NCBI RefSeq assembly: GCF_000801955.1
Contig: NZ_JSZO01000011.1
Span: 1-64,000 of the forward strand
Origin: Ralstonia sp. A12
Lineage (GTDB): Bacteria; Pseudomonadota; Gammaproteobacteria; Burkholderiales; Burkholderiaceae
Direction of reading: 5' to 3'
DNA length: 64,000 bases
The stretch's first letter is position 1, and every line of letters starts with the position of its first letter. This document shows positions 41,321-49,419 of the stretch, piece by piece. The translations under genes and the position numbers were made by a program. The notes under the pieces are model-generated. The model was not told where the DNA came from and made no database searches. It saw only the letters and a program-made list of their open reading frames with translations.

Positions 41321-42541
41321 ATGCACGTCGACACCCCGCTTATCTCCACCGTGATTGGTGGCCTGGTGCTGGCCTTCATCTTCGGCACCATCGCGCACCG
41401 CCTGCGCCTGCCGCCGCTGGTGGGCTATCTGGTGGCGGGGGTGGTGGCGGGGCCGTTCACGCCGGGGTTCGTGGCAGATCAGAGCCTCGCGCCGCAATTG
41501 GCCGAGCTGGGCGTGATCCTGCTGATGTTTGGCGTGGGGCTGCATTTCTCGATGAAGGAGTTGCTGGCGGTCAAGTCCATTGCCATCCCGGGGGCGCTTG
41601 GGCAGATTGCGCTCGCCACGCTGATGGGCATGGGGCTGGCCTGGCTGCTCGGCTGGGATTGGGGCCCGGGGCTGGTGTTCGGCCTGGCACTGTCGGTGGC
41701 CAGCACGGTGGTGCTGCTCAAGGCGCTGGAAGACCGTGGCATTGATAACTCGCACGAAGGCCATATCGCCGTCGGCTGGCTGATCGTCGAAGACCTCGTG
41801 ATGGTGGTGACGCTGGTGCTGCTGCCGGCACTCTCAGGGGCGCTGGGCGGCGCGGGCAGTACGACCGTGGGCGCGTGGGACATCGTCCGCGTGCTGGCCA
41901 TCACGCTGGGCAAGGTGGTGGCCTTTGCGGCGCTGATGCTGGTGGTGGGCCGTCGCGTGATTCCGTGGATGCTGGAGCGGATTGTCATGACCGGCAGCCG
42001 CGAGCTGTTCCGCCTGGGTGTGCTGGCGACTGCGCTGGGCGTGGCTTACGGCGCGACGGTGCTGTTTGGGGTGTCGTTCGCGCTGGGCGCCTTCTTTGCC
42101 GGCATGGTGCTGGCCGAATCCCCCTTCAGCCAGCGGGCGGCGGAAGAATCGCTGCCGCTGCGCGACGCCTTCTCGGTGCTGTTCTTTGTGTCAGTCGGCA
42201 TGCTGTTCGACCCGAGCGTGCTGGTTGACGACACCTGGGCGGTGCTGGGCACGGTGCTGATCGTGGTGGTGGGCAAGTCGCTGGCAGCGTTTGCGGTGGT
42301 GCGCGCTTTTGGCCACGCCAACCGCACGGCGCTCACGATTTCCGCCAGCCTCGCGCAGATCGGCGAGTTTTCGTTCATCCTGATTGGTCTGGGCATCAGC
42401 CTGGAGATCCTGCCGGTGCGCGCCCGTGGCCTGCTGCTGGCGGCGGCCATCCTGTCGATCCTGCTGAACCCGTTGATGTTCGGTCTCATTGACCGCCTGA
42501 ACAAACGCGCAGCGCTGGCCGAGCCGGCCCGGGCGGAATAG
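41321..42541 (+). CDS. Cation/proton antiporter, KefB/YbaL-like membrane domain
   Basis: Inner-membrane transporter of 406 residues with 11-13 hydrophobic helices. It contains HRLRLPPLVGYLVAGVVAGP and LLMFGVGLHFSMKELL, GWLIVEDLVMVVTLVLLPAL and LFGVSFALGAFFAGMVLAES, typical of CPA2 antiporters. E. coli YbaL and KefB carry a C-terminal TrkA-N/RCK domain; this protein ends right after the membrane part (NKRAALAEPARAE). It therefore probably works without nucleotide or glutathione gating, or with a separate partner. ATG 41321 follows CAGGAACGC. Confidence 0.9.
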   Translation: MHVDTPLISTVIGGLVLAFIFGTIAHRLRLPPLVGYLVAGVVAGPFTPGFVADQSLAPQLAELGVILLMFGVGLHFSMKELLAVKSIAIPGALGQIALATLMGMGLAWLLGWDWGPGLVFGLALSVASTVVLLKALEDRGIDNSHEGHIAVGWLIVEDLVMVVTLVLLPALSGALGGAGSTTVGAWDIVRVLAITLGKVVAFAALMLVVGRRVIPWMLERIVMTGSRELFRLGVLATALGVAYGATVLFGVSFALGAFFAGMVLAESPFSQRAAEESLPLRDAFSVLFFVSVGMLFDPSVLVDDTWAVLGTVLIVVVGKSLAAFAVVRAFGHANRTALTISASLAQIGEFSFILIGLGISLEILPVRARGLLLAAAILSILLNPLMFGLIDRLNKRAALAEPARAE

Positions 42542-42608
42542 GGGATCGCCTTCAGGGCCGCGCAGCGTTCAACCCTCTGTCTGAACCTTTGTCGAGCGAG
42601 GAGTCCTC

Positions 42609-43163
42609 ATGAGCAATCTGACTATTGGTGTCATCGTCGGCAGCCTGCGCAAGGCGTCGTTCAACCGTCAGCTGGCGCACGCGCTGATTGGCCTGCTGCC
42701 GGCTGGCGCCACCGCCAGGATCATCGAGATTGGCGAGTTGCCGCTGTACAACCAGGATCTGGACGGCAGCCTGCCCGAGCCTGTGCAGCGCTTCAAGGCT
42801 GAGGTGGCAGGGTTGGACGCGCTGCTGTTCGTCACGCCGGAATACAACCGCGGCATTCCGGGCGTGCTGAAAAACGCGATCGACTGGGGTTCGCGGCCGT
42901 ACGGCCAGAGCGTGTGGGGTGGCAAGCCGGCGGGCATTGCGGGGGCATCACCGGGGGCGATCGGTACGGCCCTGGCGCAGGCACAGCTGCGCAACGTGCT
43001 CTCGGCCGTGGGCGTGCAGATCGTGCCGTTGCCGGAGGTGTTCTTCCACTTTGCGGGGGAACCGTTCGACGCCCAGGGCGGGGTGACGGAGGCGCGCACG
43101 CGCCAGTTCCTGCAGGGGTTTGTCGACCGGTTCGTCCAGTGGGCGGGCGCCAAGGGCGCCTGA
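42609..43163 (+). CDS. NADPH-dependent FMN reductase (ChrR/YieF-like)
   Basis: Flavodoxin-like quinone/azo/chromate reductase of 184 residues. It begins with GVIVGSLRKASFNRQLAHAL, the FMN phosphate-binding loop, and includes LFVTPEYNRGIPGVLKNAID, then WGSRP, the signature of NADPH-dependent FMN reductases. The family performs two-electron reduction of quinones and other electrophiles. GCGAGGAGTCCTC provides the ribosome-binding site before ATG 42609. It follows the antiporter gene by 67 bp, suggesting one transcript. Confidence 0.92.
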   Translation: MSNLTIGVIVGSLRKASFNRQLAHALIGLLPAGATARIIEIGELPLYNQDLDGSLPEPVQRFKAEVAGLDALLFVTPEYNRGIPGVLKNAIDWGSRPYGQSVWGGKPAGIAGASPGAIGTALAQAQLRNVLSAVGVQIVPLPEVFFHFAGEPFDAQGGVTEARTRQFLQGFVDRFVQWAGAKGA

Positions 43164-43197
43164 CACGCACCTGACGAACCCATCGACTTGAATTCCA

Positions 43198-43232
43198 GGC
43201 CGGGCGGGAAGGGGTCCTGCTCGGCCGTTTTT
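43198..43232 (+). terminator. Weak candidate terminator after the FMN reductase gene
   Basis: GGCCG (43198-43202) pairs with CGGCC (43222-43226) and is followed by GTTTTT (43227-43232). The loop of about 19 nt is long and the stem short, so the call is tentative. It lies 35 bp after the FMN reductase stop and points rightward. Confidence 0.35.
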
Positions 43233-43266
43233 GCTTCTGGGGCGGGGCCCGGGTCTTACCTGGGGG

Positions 43267-43362
43267 TTAGGCCAGGAAGGAGGCTGCGCTGATGAGCCAG
43301 CCTGCTGCGACGCAGCTTGCGATCCAGGCGGCCATGACGGCGCCGATATCAAACCATTTCAT
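43267..43362 (-). CDS. 31-residue small membrane protein
   Basis: A short gene encoding 31 residues: MKWFDIGAVMAAWIASCVAA then GWLISAASFLA. It is almost entirely hydrophobic and would form one membrane helix. The strong Shine-Dalgarno GTAAGGAGAGCAATC precedes ATG 43362, and the frame stops in TAA. I do not recognise a family. It stands alone between the FMN reductase and a secreted-protein gene. The good ribosome-binding site and clean helix support it; conservation could not be checked. Confidence 0.5.
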   Translation of the reverse strand: MKWFDIGAVMAAWIASCVAAGWLISAASFLA

Positions 43363-43587
43363 GATTGCTCTCCTTACAACACTTGCATGTATGTCCAGGC
43401 AATCGATGTCTGAACAACTGTGGCGAAGTTTAGGTGTTGCAATGCGGAAGAACAATATGGTGGGGGGTGAACAGACTGTTCCAAAGGTAACAACAAATTT
43501 CAGAGCTTGCGTGGCGCGGCCTGCGCTTGCGCTGCGGTTGGCCGACGCCCGCGCAAGTGATGTTGCTACGCAACAAAAATAGGTCGC

Positions 43588-44262
43588 CTACTTCGTGCGG
43601 AAGGTGGCGGCCACCGCATCGGCAAAGCGGGCTTCCTCGGCAAATTCCGGCTGGTTGTGCCCGGCGGCTCCGAACACACGCAGCAGGTAGACCGCGCCGT
43701 TGCCGAAGAAGGCATAGCCCCGGACCATCGCCGTCTGGTTGTTGGAGGTATGCCACTCGCCCTCCCAGTAGATCACGCGGCGTTCGCCCAGCAGCCGTTG
43801 CGAGGGTGCTTTGCCGCGGATCAGGCGCATGGCCCAGACCGGGCGGTCGCCGTGCACGCGCGATTCCATGTGGTTGAGCAGGATGGCCAGATCGCGCGGC
43901 GGGATGGTCTCCAGATACTGCGGCGCGCCCTTTTCGAAATCGGATTTGCGCACCGTGACCAGGCCGAAGCCCTCGGCTGGCGTGGCTTGTTGCGCAAACA
44001 CCAGGCGTGACGGCCCGAACGGCGAGTTGATTGTCCCGGCAACCGAGGCGATGGGCGCATCGTGGTTCAACTGAAGCGGCCCCCATGTGCGCGGCAGGGC
44101 AACGGTTGCGTTGGCGTCAACGCGCGCGGTGGCCAGGTTGGTGAATTTGGGGCTGGCCAGCGCCGGGCTGCATGGTGCCAGGCAGGCAACGGCAGCCCAC
44201 AACGTGAGGGCACATCCGGTGCGGGCGTACTGGCGAATCCACCTGCTGAGCAATGGCGCCAC
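43588..44262 (-). CDS. Secreted protein of unknown function
   Basis: Protein of about 224 residues with an N-terminal signal (hydrophobic core CALTLWAAVACLAP, cleavage near SPALA|SP). The mature part has alternating beta-like segments such as INSPFGPSRLVFAQQ, WEGEWHTSNNQTAMVRGYAF and GNGAVYLLRVFG. I cannot assign a family. GTG 44262 is chosen because AGGAG lies about ten bases upstream and it starts the signal sequence; an ATG far upstream at 44463 would add about 67 Arg/Ser-rich residues before a signal, which is unlikely. It is divergent from the GNAT gene. Confidence 0.65.
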   Translation of the reverse strand: MAPLLSRWIRQYARTGCALTLWAAVACLAPCSPALASPKFTNLATARVDANATVALPRTWGPLQLNHDAPIASVAGTINSPFGPSRLVFAQQATPAEGFGLVTVRKSDFEKGAPQYLETIPPRDLAILLNHMESRVHGDRPVWAMRLIRGKAPSQRLLGERRVIYWEGEWHTSNNQTAMVRGYAFFGNGAVYLLRVFGAAGHNQPEFAEEARFADAVAATFRTK

Positions 44263-44573
44263 GCGTGGGCTCCTGAAAGAAGACAGCTGACCGAGGCGTC
44301 TGCCGATGAACGTGCATCTCGAATGCGGACGCGCGCTTGCCGTGCGGCAAAGCGCGTGCCCGCGCCGTTTCCTGGCGCTGTCCTCCCCCGGTCGACAACA
44401 TATCGACTCACACAGTTGGGCGCTATTGCCACGTAGCAGGGCGCCGAACGGACTAATCCGCATGCAGCGCGGCCGACCGTGGTTCTATCGTGTTGGGGTG
44501 CCATGGCTCTTTCCTCGGAACCATGAAATTCGGTACGGTCGTGCTGTATTGATGCCCCGACCCATGGTTTCGT
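44263..44573. other. Intergenic region between secreted-protein and GNAT genes
   Basis: This 311-bp gap must contain the two divergent promoters. I see no gene with a credible start, no strong hairpin and no repeat. Overlapping frames on both strands lack ribosome-binding sites. Confidence 0.45.
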
Positions 44574-45287
44574 ATGACTGCCACAACGCTGAACCCCTTC
44601 CAACAACCCATCGGCAACGCTTTGCCGAACTGGAGCCCCCGGCCGCTGCCGCCGCATGCGCCGTTGACCGGCCGCTACTGCCGGCTGGAGCCGTTGGACG
44701 CCGCGCGCCATGCAGATGCGCTGTTCGAGGCCTTTGGCCAGGCACAGGACGGCCGCGATTGGACCTACCTGATGGAAGGCCCATTTACCGATGCGGGTGC
44801 GTTTCGTGCCTATATCGAGCGCATTGCGGCCAAGCGTGATCCGCTGCAGTACACGGTGATCGACGCGCGCACCGATCGCCCCGTTGGCACGCTGGCGCTG
44901 ATGCGCATCACGCCGGATCACGGCGTGGTGGAGGTCGGAGCCGTTACGTTCTCGCCGTTGGTACAGCGCACGCCGGCGTCGACCGAAGCGCAGTTCCTGC
45001 TGATGAAGCACGTGTTTGACGATCTTGGTTATCGCCGCTACGAGTGGAAGTGCGACACGCTGAATATGCCGTCGCGGCAGGCTGCGCTGCGGCTGGGCTT
45101 CGAGTTCGAGGGCATTTTCCGTCAGGCGGTGGTCTACAAGGGTCGCAGCCGCGACACCGCGTGGTTTTCCATCATCGATGCCGATTGGCCCCAACTGCGC
45201 GCCGCATTCGAGCAATGGCTGCTGCCCGACAACTTTGACGCGCAAGGGCGTCAGCGGGTGTCGCTGACTGCGCTGCGCTCGGCTTAG
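44574..45287 (+). CDS. GNAT family N-acetyltransferase, RimJ/RimL-like
   Basis: Acetyltransferase of 237 residues. It has GRYCRLEPLDAARHADALFE, the usual entry to this subgroup, then PVGTLALMRITPDHGVVEVG (motif A beta strands), TEAQFLLMKHVFDDLGYRRY and RLGFEFEGIFRQAVVYKGRS. This resembles proteins acting on ribosomal or small amine substrates; the specific acceptor is unknown. It is rightward and 92 bp upstream of the Nudix gene. Confidence 0.88.
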   Translation: MTATTLNPFQQPIGNALPNWSPRPLPPHAPLTGRYCRLEPLDAARHADALFEAFGQAQDGRDWTYLMEGPFTDAGAFRAYIERIAAKRDPLQYTVIDARTDRPVGTLALMRITPDHGVVEVGAVTFSPLVQRTPASTEAQFLLMKHVFDDLGYRRYEWKCDTLNMPSRQAALRLGFEFEGIFRQAVVYKGRSRDTAWFSIIDADWPQLRAAFEQWLLPDNFDAQGRQRVSLTALRSA

Positions 45288-45379
45288 CGCGGCAGCCCGA
45301 TCTCCCATCTCCCGGCGCCGATCGCTTGCACGCGATTTGTTGGCTTGTGTTATTCACTCCAGGACAGCCGGAGGAAGAC

Positions 45380-46009
45380 ATGGGAACCGACAGCAGTGTC
45401 CTGGAAGCGATCGTGCGCGGCGTGGAAGGCTTTCGGATTCCCGCCTCTACGGATTGGCCCACCGCCAAACAACACCTTGCGGACAACGATGGGCAGTGGA
45501 AATTCTCTGCGGTCCTGGTGCCGATCGTGGCGCGCAGCGAGCCGACGATCCTGCTGACCAAGCGTTCGTCGGGGCTCAGTGAATACTCTTCGCATGTCAG
45601 TTTTCCCGGCGGTCGTCCTGAGGCGTCCGACGGCACTGTTGGCGCGACCGCACTGCGTGAAGCGTTGGAAGAGGTTCGCATTGCGCCCAGTGCAGTCCAA
45701 TTGATTGGATGCCTGCCGCTGCACAAGACAAGAAAACGCAATCACGCGATCTTCCCAGTGGTTGGCATCGTGTCAGAGGCGGCCGAGTGGGCGGCTGCGC
45801 CTGCAGAAGTCGAGGAGATCTTTGAGTTGCCGCTGACCACGCTGCTGAATCCGGATCTGCCCCGGCAGTACGCGGACGGGGAGCGTGCTGGCTCCTGGTA
45901 CTGGGCAGATCAGGCGTATGACATCTGGGGTGTGACCGCCGTCATATTGAAATCCTTGGCGGAACTGGCGCTTGCGCCTATATCGGCCAAGGGTTTGCAT
46001 CAGAGCTAA
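45380..46009 (+). CDS. Nudix hydrolase, CoA-pyrophosphatase-like
   Basis: Hydrolase of 209 residues. LLTKRSSGLSEYSSHVSFPG leads into the Nudix region GGRPEASDGTVGATALREAL and EEVRI. The L-x-x-x-x-x-x-x-x-H-x-G-x-x-x-F-P-G-G pattern is typical of CoA diphosphatases (NudL/YeaB). Two deviations stand out: aspartate replaces the first glutamate with one extra residue before REAL, and arginine replaces the glycine after EE. The REAxEE metal ligands are intact, so activity is plausible. ATG 45380 follows CGGAGGAAGAC. Confidence 0.85.
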   Translation: MGTDSSVLEAIVRGVEGFRIPASTDWPTAKQHLADNDGQWKFSAVLVPIVARSEPTILLTKRSSGLSEYSSHVSFPGGRPEASDGTVGATALREALEEVRIAPSAVQLIGCLPLHKTRKRNHAIFPVVGIVSEAAEWAAAPAEVEEIFELPLTTLLNPDLPRQYADGERAGSWYWADQAYDIWGVTAVILKSLAELALAPISAKGLHQS

Positions 46010-46069
46010 CCTCGCCCGCTGGAGCCGTCCTCCAGCACACCAGCCGCGTCACGCCAGAAAGCTCGGCAA

Positions 46070-47701
46070 TTACATGTCTGGGGCAGACGCGCGCGCGTAC
46101 ATGCCGCGCAGTGCGAGCGCACGCTCGGCTTCGGGCAGGGCCAGGATGGAATGCGCGAAAGCGATCAGTGCCTGACAGCGCTCGGCGGGCGGCGTGGTGT
46201 GCCGCAGTGTGGGCAAGGTCAGCACGCGTTGCTCTTGCAGTGGCAGGGCTGCTACGGCCAGTTGCAGCGCGGGCAAGGCCTGCGCGCGGGTGACCACGGG
46301 TACGTGTTCTGGGTCCGCCGCCTGCACCAGATCGGAGAACAGGGTTTGCTCGCGCGCGATCAATGCACGCGGCAGCCGCGCGGCAGCGGCGGCGGCATCG
46401 GCCGTGCCATCCAGGTAGGCGACGCAGGCTTCGGGGCTCAAGCGTTGGAGTGCGTGCGCTTCGTCAATGGTCAGCTGTGCATTAGCAAACAGCAGCACAT
46501 CGGGCGCGGTCGGGATCAGTGCGCGGTACAGCTTGGCTGACTGGGTGTGCAGCAGCGCCGTGACCTCGGCGTCGTTTGCATTGCGCTGCAGGGCCTGCCA
46601 CACGGTGTCGAGCAGGCGGCTGAAGTGTGCCGGATATTTGCGTTCCAGCGCTGCATACAGCGCGCCGCCGCGCAGCTCGGCGGCCAGTGCATCGCGCGTG
46701 GTGAGTTGCGTGGCCATGGTCGCGTATTCGCCACCGGGTGAGGCGCGCGTGACGACATGGTTATCCAGCAGCTCCTGCGCGCTGGGGAACCACATCTGCT
46801 CAAACGGCGTGTTCTGCACACGGCGAATGAACGCGTCGGGCAAGCCCGCAGCGGCATAGGCGCCCCACAGCTCGCTGTCGGTGGCGCCAGGCGTTTGATC
46901 ATGATCGGCGCCGACCGCGCGCGGGCGATGGAAGCCGATGCGCGCGCCTGGCGCGGCGGCGCGGTCCTCGCCAGCGAGGAACGCGATCGTGCACGCGGAG
47001 GCGCAGGCGCGCTCCACATACGTACGCAGATGGTGACGGCGGATGACATCGGCCACCAGCGTGCCTTCGCGCAGCCAGCCGCCTTCAGAGCGCAACACAA
47101 CGGCAGTGGCGTTGGGTGCGCGGCGCAGGGCGGCTTCCAGTGCATCGGCAGCGCCGTCGTTCATGCCGCCGGTAAAGAGGACGGCGTGTCCATCGCGTTG
47201 CGGTACCACGGTAAAGGGCGAAGCGGCTTGCTCGCCGAGCGCAGTGCGCAGGTGCGCCTGCAGGCGCGGCAGATCGTTGATCACGCGCGAACTTGTGCCG
47301 ATGGCGCCCAGCGCAATCATCAACTTGGCGATGAACGGCCACAGGTTGCTCATTCCCGCTTGCCGGTTGCGTGCCTGTTCGTGCTCGGCCGAGCGCCACG
47401 TGCCGACCACCGCCCAGATCCACAGCATGATGCCGAGCACATAGATCACCAGCAGCGCTGACGAGGCCGCGCGTGCCGGCGCGTTGTGGGCCAAGGCGTG
47501 TGTGACGCCGGCGCTCAGTGCCATCACGCCAAACTGCATCAGCGCGGTATGCAGCCAGTACGAGCGTACGAGGCTGTAGTCACCGCGCCAATGACGGGCG
47601 AAGAAGTTGCGGGACGGCACGCGCACCGGACGCGGATCGACGGGTGCGTTTGGGTCGGTCGGGTGGGTGGGGGGCAGGGCGTCGCTGGCGGCGGAGGTCA
47701 T
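46070..47701 (-). CDS. Membrane protein with ClpP-like periplasmic domain (COG3904-like)
   Basis: Protein of about 543 residues. Three hydrophobic helices lie in the first 150 residues (for example LMQFGVMALSAGVTHAL, SSALLVIYVLGIMLWIWAVV and LWPFIAKLMIALGAIG). A ClpP/crotonase-like segment follows at about 180-330: VVLRSEGGWLREGTLVADVI, then ACASACTIAFLAGEDRAAAP and ARIGFHRP. Serine in the ASAC motif is a possible nucleophile. The remaining 200 residues are helical and unassigned. It may be a membrane-anchored serine protease or a binding protein. ATG 47701 is used; an ATG-like start at 47725 is possible. Confidence 0.78.
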   Translation of the reverse strand: MTSAASDALPPTHPTDPNAPVDPRPVRVPSRNFFARHWRGDYSLVRSYWLHTALMQFGVMALSAGVTHALAHNAPARAASSALLVIYVLGIMLWIWAVVGTWRSAEHEQARNRQAGMSNLWPFIAKLMIALGAIGTSSRVINDLPRLQAHLRTALGEQAASPFTVVPQRDGHAVLFTGGMNDGAADALEAALRRAPNATAVVLRSEGGWLREGTLVADVIRRHHLRTYVERACASACTIAFLAGEDRAAAPGARIGFHRPRAVGADHDQTPGATDSELWGAYAAAGLPDAFIRRVQNTPFEQMWFPSAQELLDNHVVTRASPGGEYATMATQLTTRDALAAELRGGALYAALERKYPAHFSRLLDTVWQALQRNANDAEVTALLHTQSAKLYRALIPTAPDVLLFANAQLTIDEAHALQRLSPEACVAYLDGTADAAAAAARLPRALIAREQTLFSDLVQAADPEHVPVVTRAQALPALQLAVAALPLQEQRVLTLPTLRHTTPPAERCQALIAFAHSILALPEAERALALRGMYARASAPDM

Positions 47702-47857
47702 GCGGGTTCTCAATACCGCACACATCGCGGCTGCGCGGCGATTGTCGCCGTTGCCGACGCGCGCCGGCCTCCCCTCATTGGAAGGGTATGGCTGGTGAGC
47801 AAAGTGGGGATCGGCGGGTGCGCCATCACAACAGGGCCGCCGCCGGGGTGCTGCCGG

Positions 47858-48322
47858 TCAGGCTCGGACCGAAACCAGCGGTGGCTCTGCCGGTTCGATG
47901 GCTTCGGCGCTGGCCGGATGGGTTGCCTGCGCGGCTTTCTGGGCTTGCAGCCGTGCATCGGCCAATGACGACGAACCGGTGACCTTGTCGGTCGTGCGTG
48001 CCTTGGCCGCGACCTCGGTCTTGCTGGAGTTCGATTCGTTGTGACGATTCTCGACCTGGGTCTCGGCCTGCTCCAACCCCTTCTGGGCCTGAAGGCGTGC
48101 GATCTGTGCCTGCACGATCTGGATCTGCTGGCTCAAAAGCTGTGCCTGCTCTTTGGCCTGGTCGGGAGGCAGCCCTTGGTTGGGCAGCTCCGCCATCGAC
48201 TTCTGCAGGTTTTTGAGCTGGCGCTGCAGGCGTTCGATTTCGTTTGCCGGATTGCTCCCGCCGCCCGAGGCGCCGGTGCCCGCAGTGCTGGAAACGGGGG
48301 AGGAAGAAAGTTGCATCGCCAT
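47858..48322 (-). CDS. FlxA-like coiled-coil protein
   Basis: Cytoplasmic protein of 154 residues. A Ser/Gly/Thr-rich head is followed by a heptad-rich region (about 27-95, NEIERLQRQLKNLQKSMAEL and QLLSQQIQIVQAQIARLQAQ), then a low-complexity tail. This resembles FlxA-family proteins, whose E. coli member is expressed from a sigma-28 flagellar promoter. A sigma-28-like promoter lies directly upstream here (48343-48369). Function is unknown; a role linked to motility is supported by that promoter and by the flhDC-mot-che locus about 7.6 kb away. ATG 48322 or the second ATG at 48316 could start it. Confidence 0.75.
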   Translation of the reverse strand: MAMQLSSSPVSSTAGTGASGGGSNPANEIERLQRQLKNLQKSMAELPNQGLPPDQAKEQAQLLSQQIQIVQAQIARLQAQKGLEQAETQVENRHNESNSSKTEVAAKARTTDKVTGSSSLADARLQAQKAAQATHPASAEAIEPAEPPLVSVRA

Positions 48323-48342
48323 CTCGCTAGTCAGTACGCCCT

Positions 48343-48369
48343 TGAACGGGAAGCGGGCGGAAAACTTTA
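48343..48369 (-). promoter_or_regulatory. Sigma-28 (FliA) promoter for the FlxA-like gene
   Basis: Read on the minus strand, the -35 element TAAAGTTT (48362-48369) matches the sigma-28 consensus in all eight positions. After exactly 11 bp comes CCCGTTCA (48343-48350), matching the GCCGATAA -10 consensus in five of eight. The start codon is about 20 bp further on. Spacing, position and gene type all agree; the weaker -10 is the main doubt. Confidence 0.65.
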
Positions 48370-48411
48370 GGGTTGGCTCACAAATATTTCCCTTCTCGTG
48401 AATTCTTCTTG

Positions 48412-48553
48412 ATAGAACAATATTCCTTTGGGAGGAACATTAAGCAGCAATCACTGAGTGATCCTGAGCAGCTATCAGACTGAGTCAGTCGTGTTTACGG
48501 GTTTACGCGGCTTATTTGTCTGATTGCTAGCCTATAAAATAGAACTATATTCC
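48412..48553. promoter_or_regulatory. Two direct copies of an ATAGAACWATATTCC element upstream of the ABC/IclR operon
   Basis: ATAGAACAATATTCC (48412-48426) and ATAGAACTATATTCC (48539-48553) differ at one base and lie 127 bp apart, about twelve helical turns. The second is 45 bp upstream of the ABC ATPase start. Each has weak dyad symmetry (GAA...TTC). The same operon encodes an IclR regulator, and IclR proteins often bind such AT-centred dyads, sometimes at paired sites. The pairing is directly visible; the binding protein is inferred. Confidence 0.5.
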
Positions 48554-48597
48554 ATCAAACAGAACGCACGATGATCGGCGCGTTCAAGGAGACGCCC

Positions 48598-49419
48598 ATG
48601 CTTTCCTCTTCCCAGGCCGCAGGTGGCCGGCTGCACGCCGGTTTGCCGGCGGTCCAGCTCAATCAGGTGTCGGTGCGGTTCGGCAGCTTCACGGCGGTGC
48701 AGGGTGTCGACCTGTCGATCGGTGAAGGCGAGTTCGTGGCAGTGGTGGGCCCGACCGGCTGCGGCAAGAGCACGCTGCTCAACGCCGTGACCGGGCTGCT
48801 TAAGCCGGCCGGCGGCACCGTCAACGTATTTGGCGAGCCGCTGACCGGGCTCAATGGCAATGCCGGTTTCATGATGCAGCAGGACTCGCTGCTGCCCTGG
48901 AAGACGGCGCTCGACAACGTCGCGCTGGGTCTGGTGTTCCAAGGCATGCCGGTGGATGAGGCCCGCGAGCGCGCCCGTCCGTGGATGAAGAAGGTGGGCC
49001 TGGCGGGCTTCGAGGCGCGCTATCCGCACCAGCTCTCCGGCGGTCAGAAGAAGCGCATCAGCATGGCGCAGACGCTGATCCTCTCGCCCAAGATCGTGCT
49101 GATGGACGAGCCGTTCTCGGCGCTGGACGTGCACACGCGCCACCTGATGCAGAGCGAGCTGCTGCGCCTGTGGCAGGAAGACCGCAAGTCGCTGCTGTTC
49201 ATCACGCACGACCTGGAAGAGGCGATTGCCCTGGCCGACCGTGTGGTGGTGATGTCCGCCGGGCCGGCCAGCCGCCCGGTTGGCGATGTCGCCATCACGC
49301 TGCCGCGCCCGCGCAACGTGTCTGAAATCAACATGTCCGACGCGTTCATCCGCCTGTATCGCGAGATCTGGTCGATCCTCGGCACTGAAGTGGAGAAGAG
49401 CCATGCCGTCCAGCACTAA
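48598..49419 (+). CDS. ABC transporter ATP-binding protein, SsuB/TauB-type
   Basis: ATPase of about 273 residues, first gene of a catabolic operon. Walker A is GPTGCGKST, signature LSGGQKKRI, Walker B IVLMDEPFSALD and the H-loop is in FITHDLEEAI. It begins at ATG 48598, preceded by AAGGAGACGCCC; an earlier ATG at 48571 lacks a good site. It overlaps the permease gene by 17 bp. Family members import nitrate, sulfonates, taurine, thiamine precursors or aromatic acids. The downstream enzymes suggest an organic-acid or lactone substrate. Confidence 0.93.
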   Translation: MLSSSQAAGGRLHAGLPAVQLNQVSVRFGSFTAVQGVDLSIGEGEFVAVVGPTGCGKSTLLNAVTGLLKPAGGTVNVFGEPLTGLNGNAGFMMQQDSLLPWKTALDNVALGLVFQGMPVDEARERARPWMKKVGLAGFEARYPHQLSGGQKKRISMAQTLILSPKIVLMDEPFSALDVHTRHLMQSELLRLWQEDRKSLLFITHDLEEAIALADRVVVMSAGPASRPVGDVAITLPRPRNVSEINMSDAFIRLYREIWSILGTEVEKSHAVQH

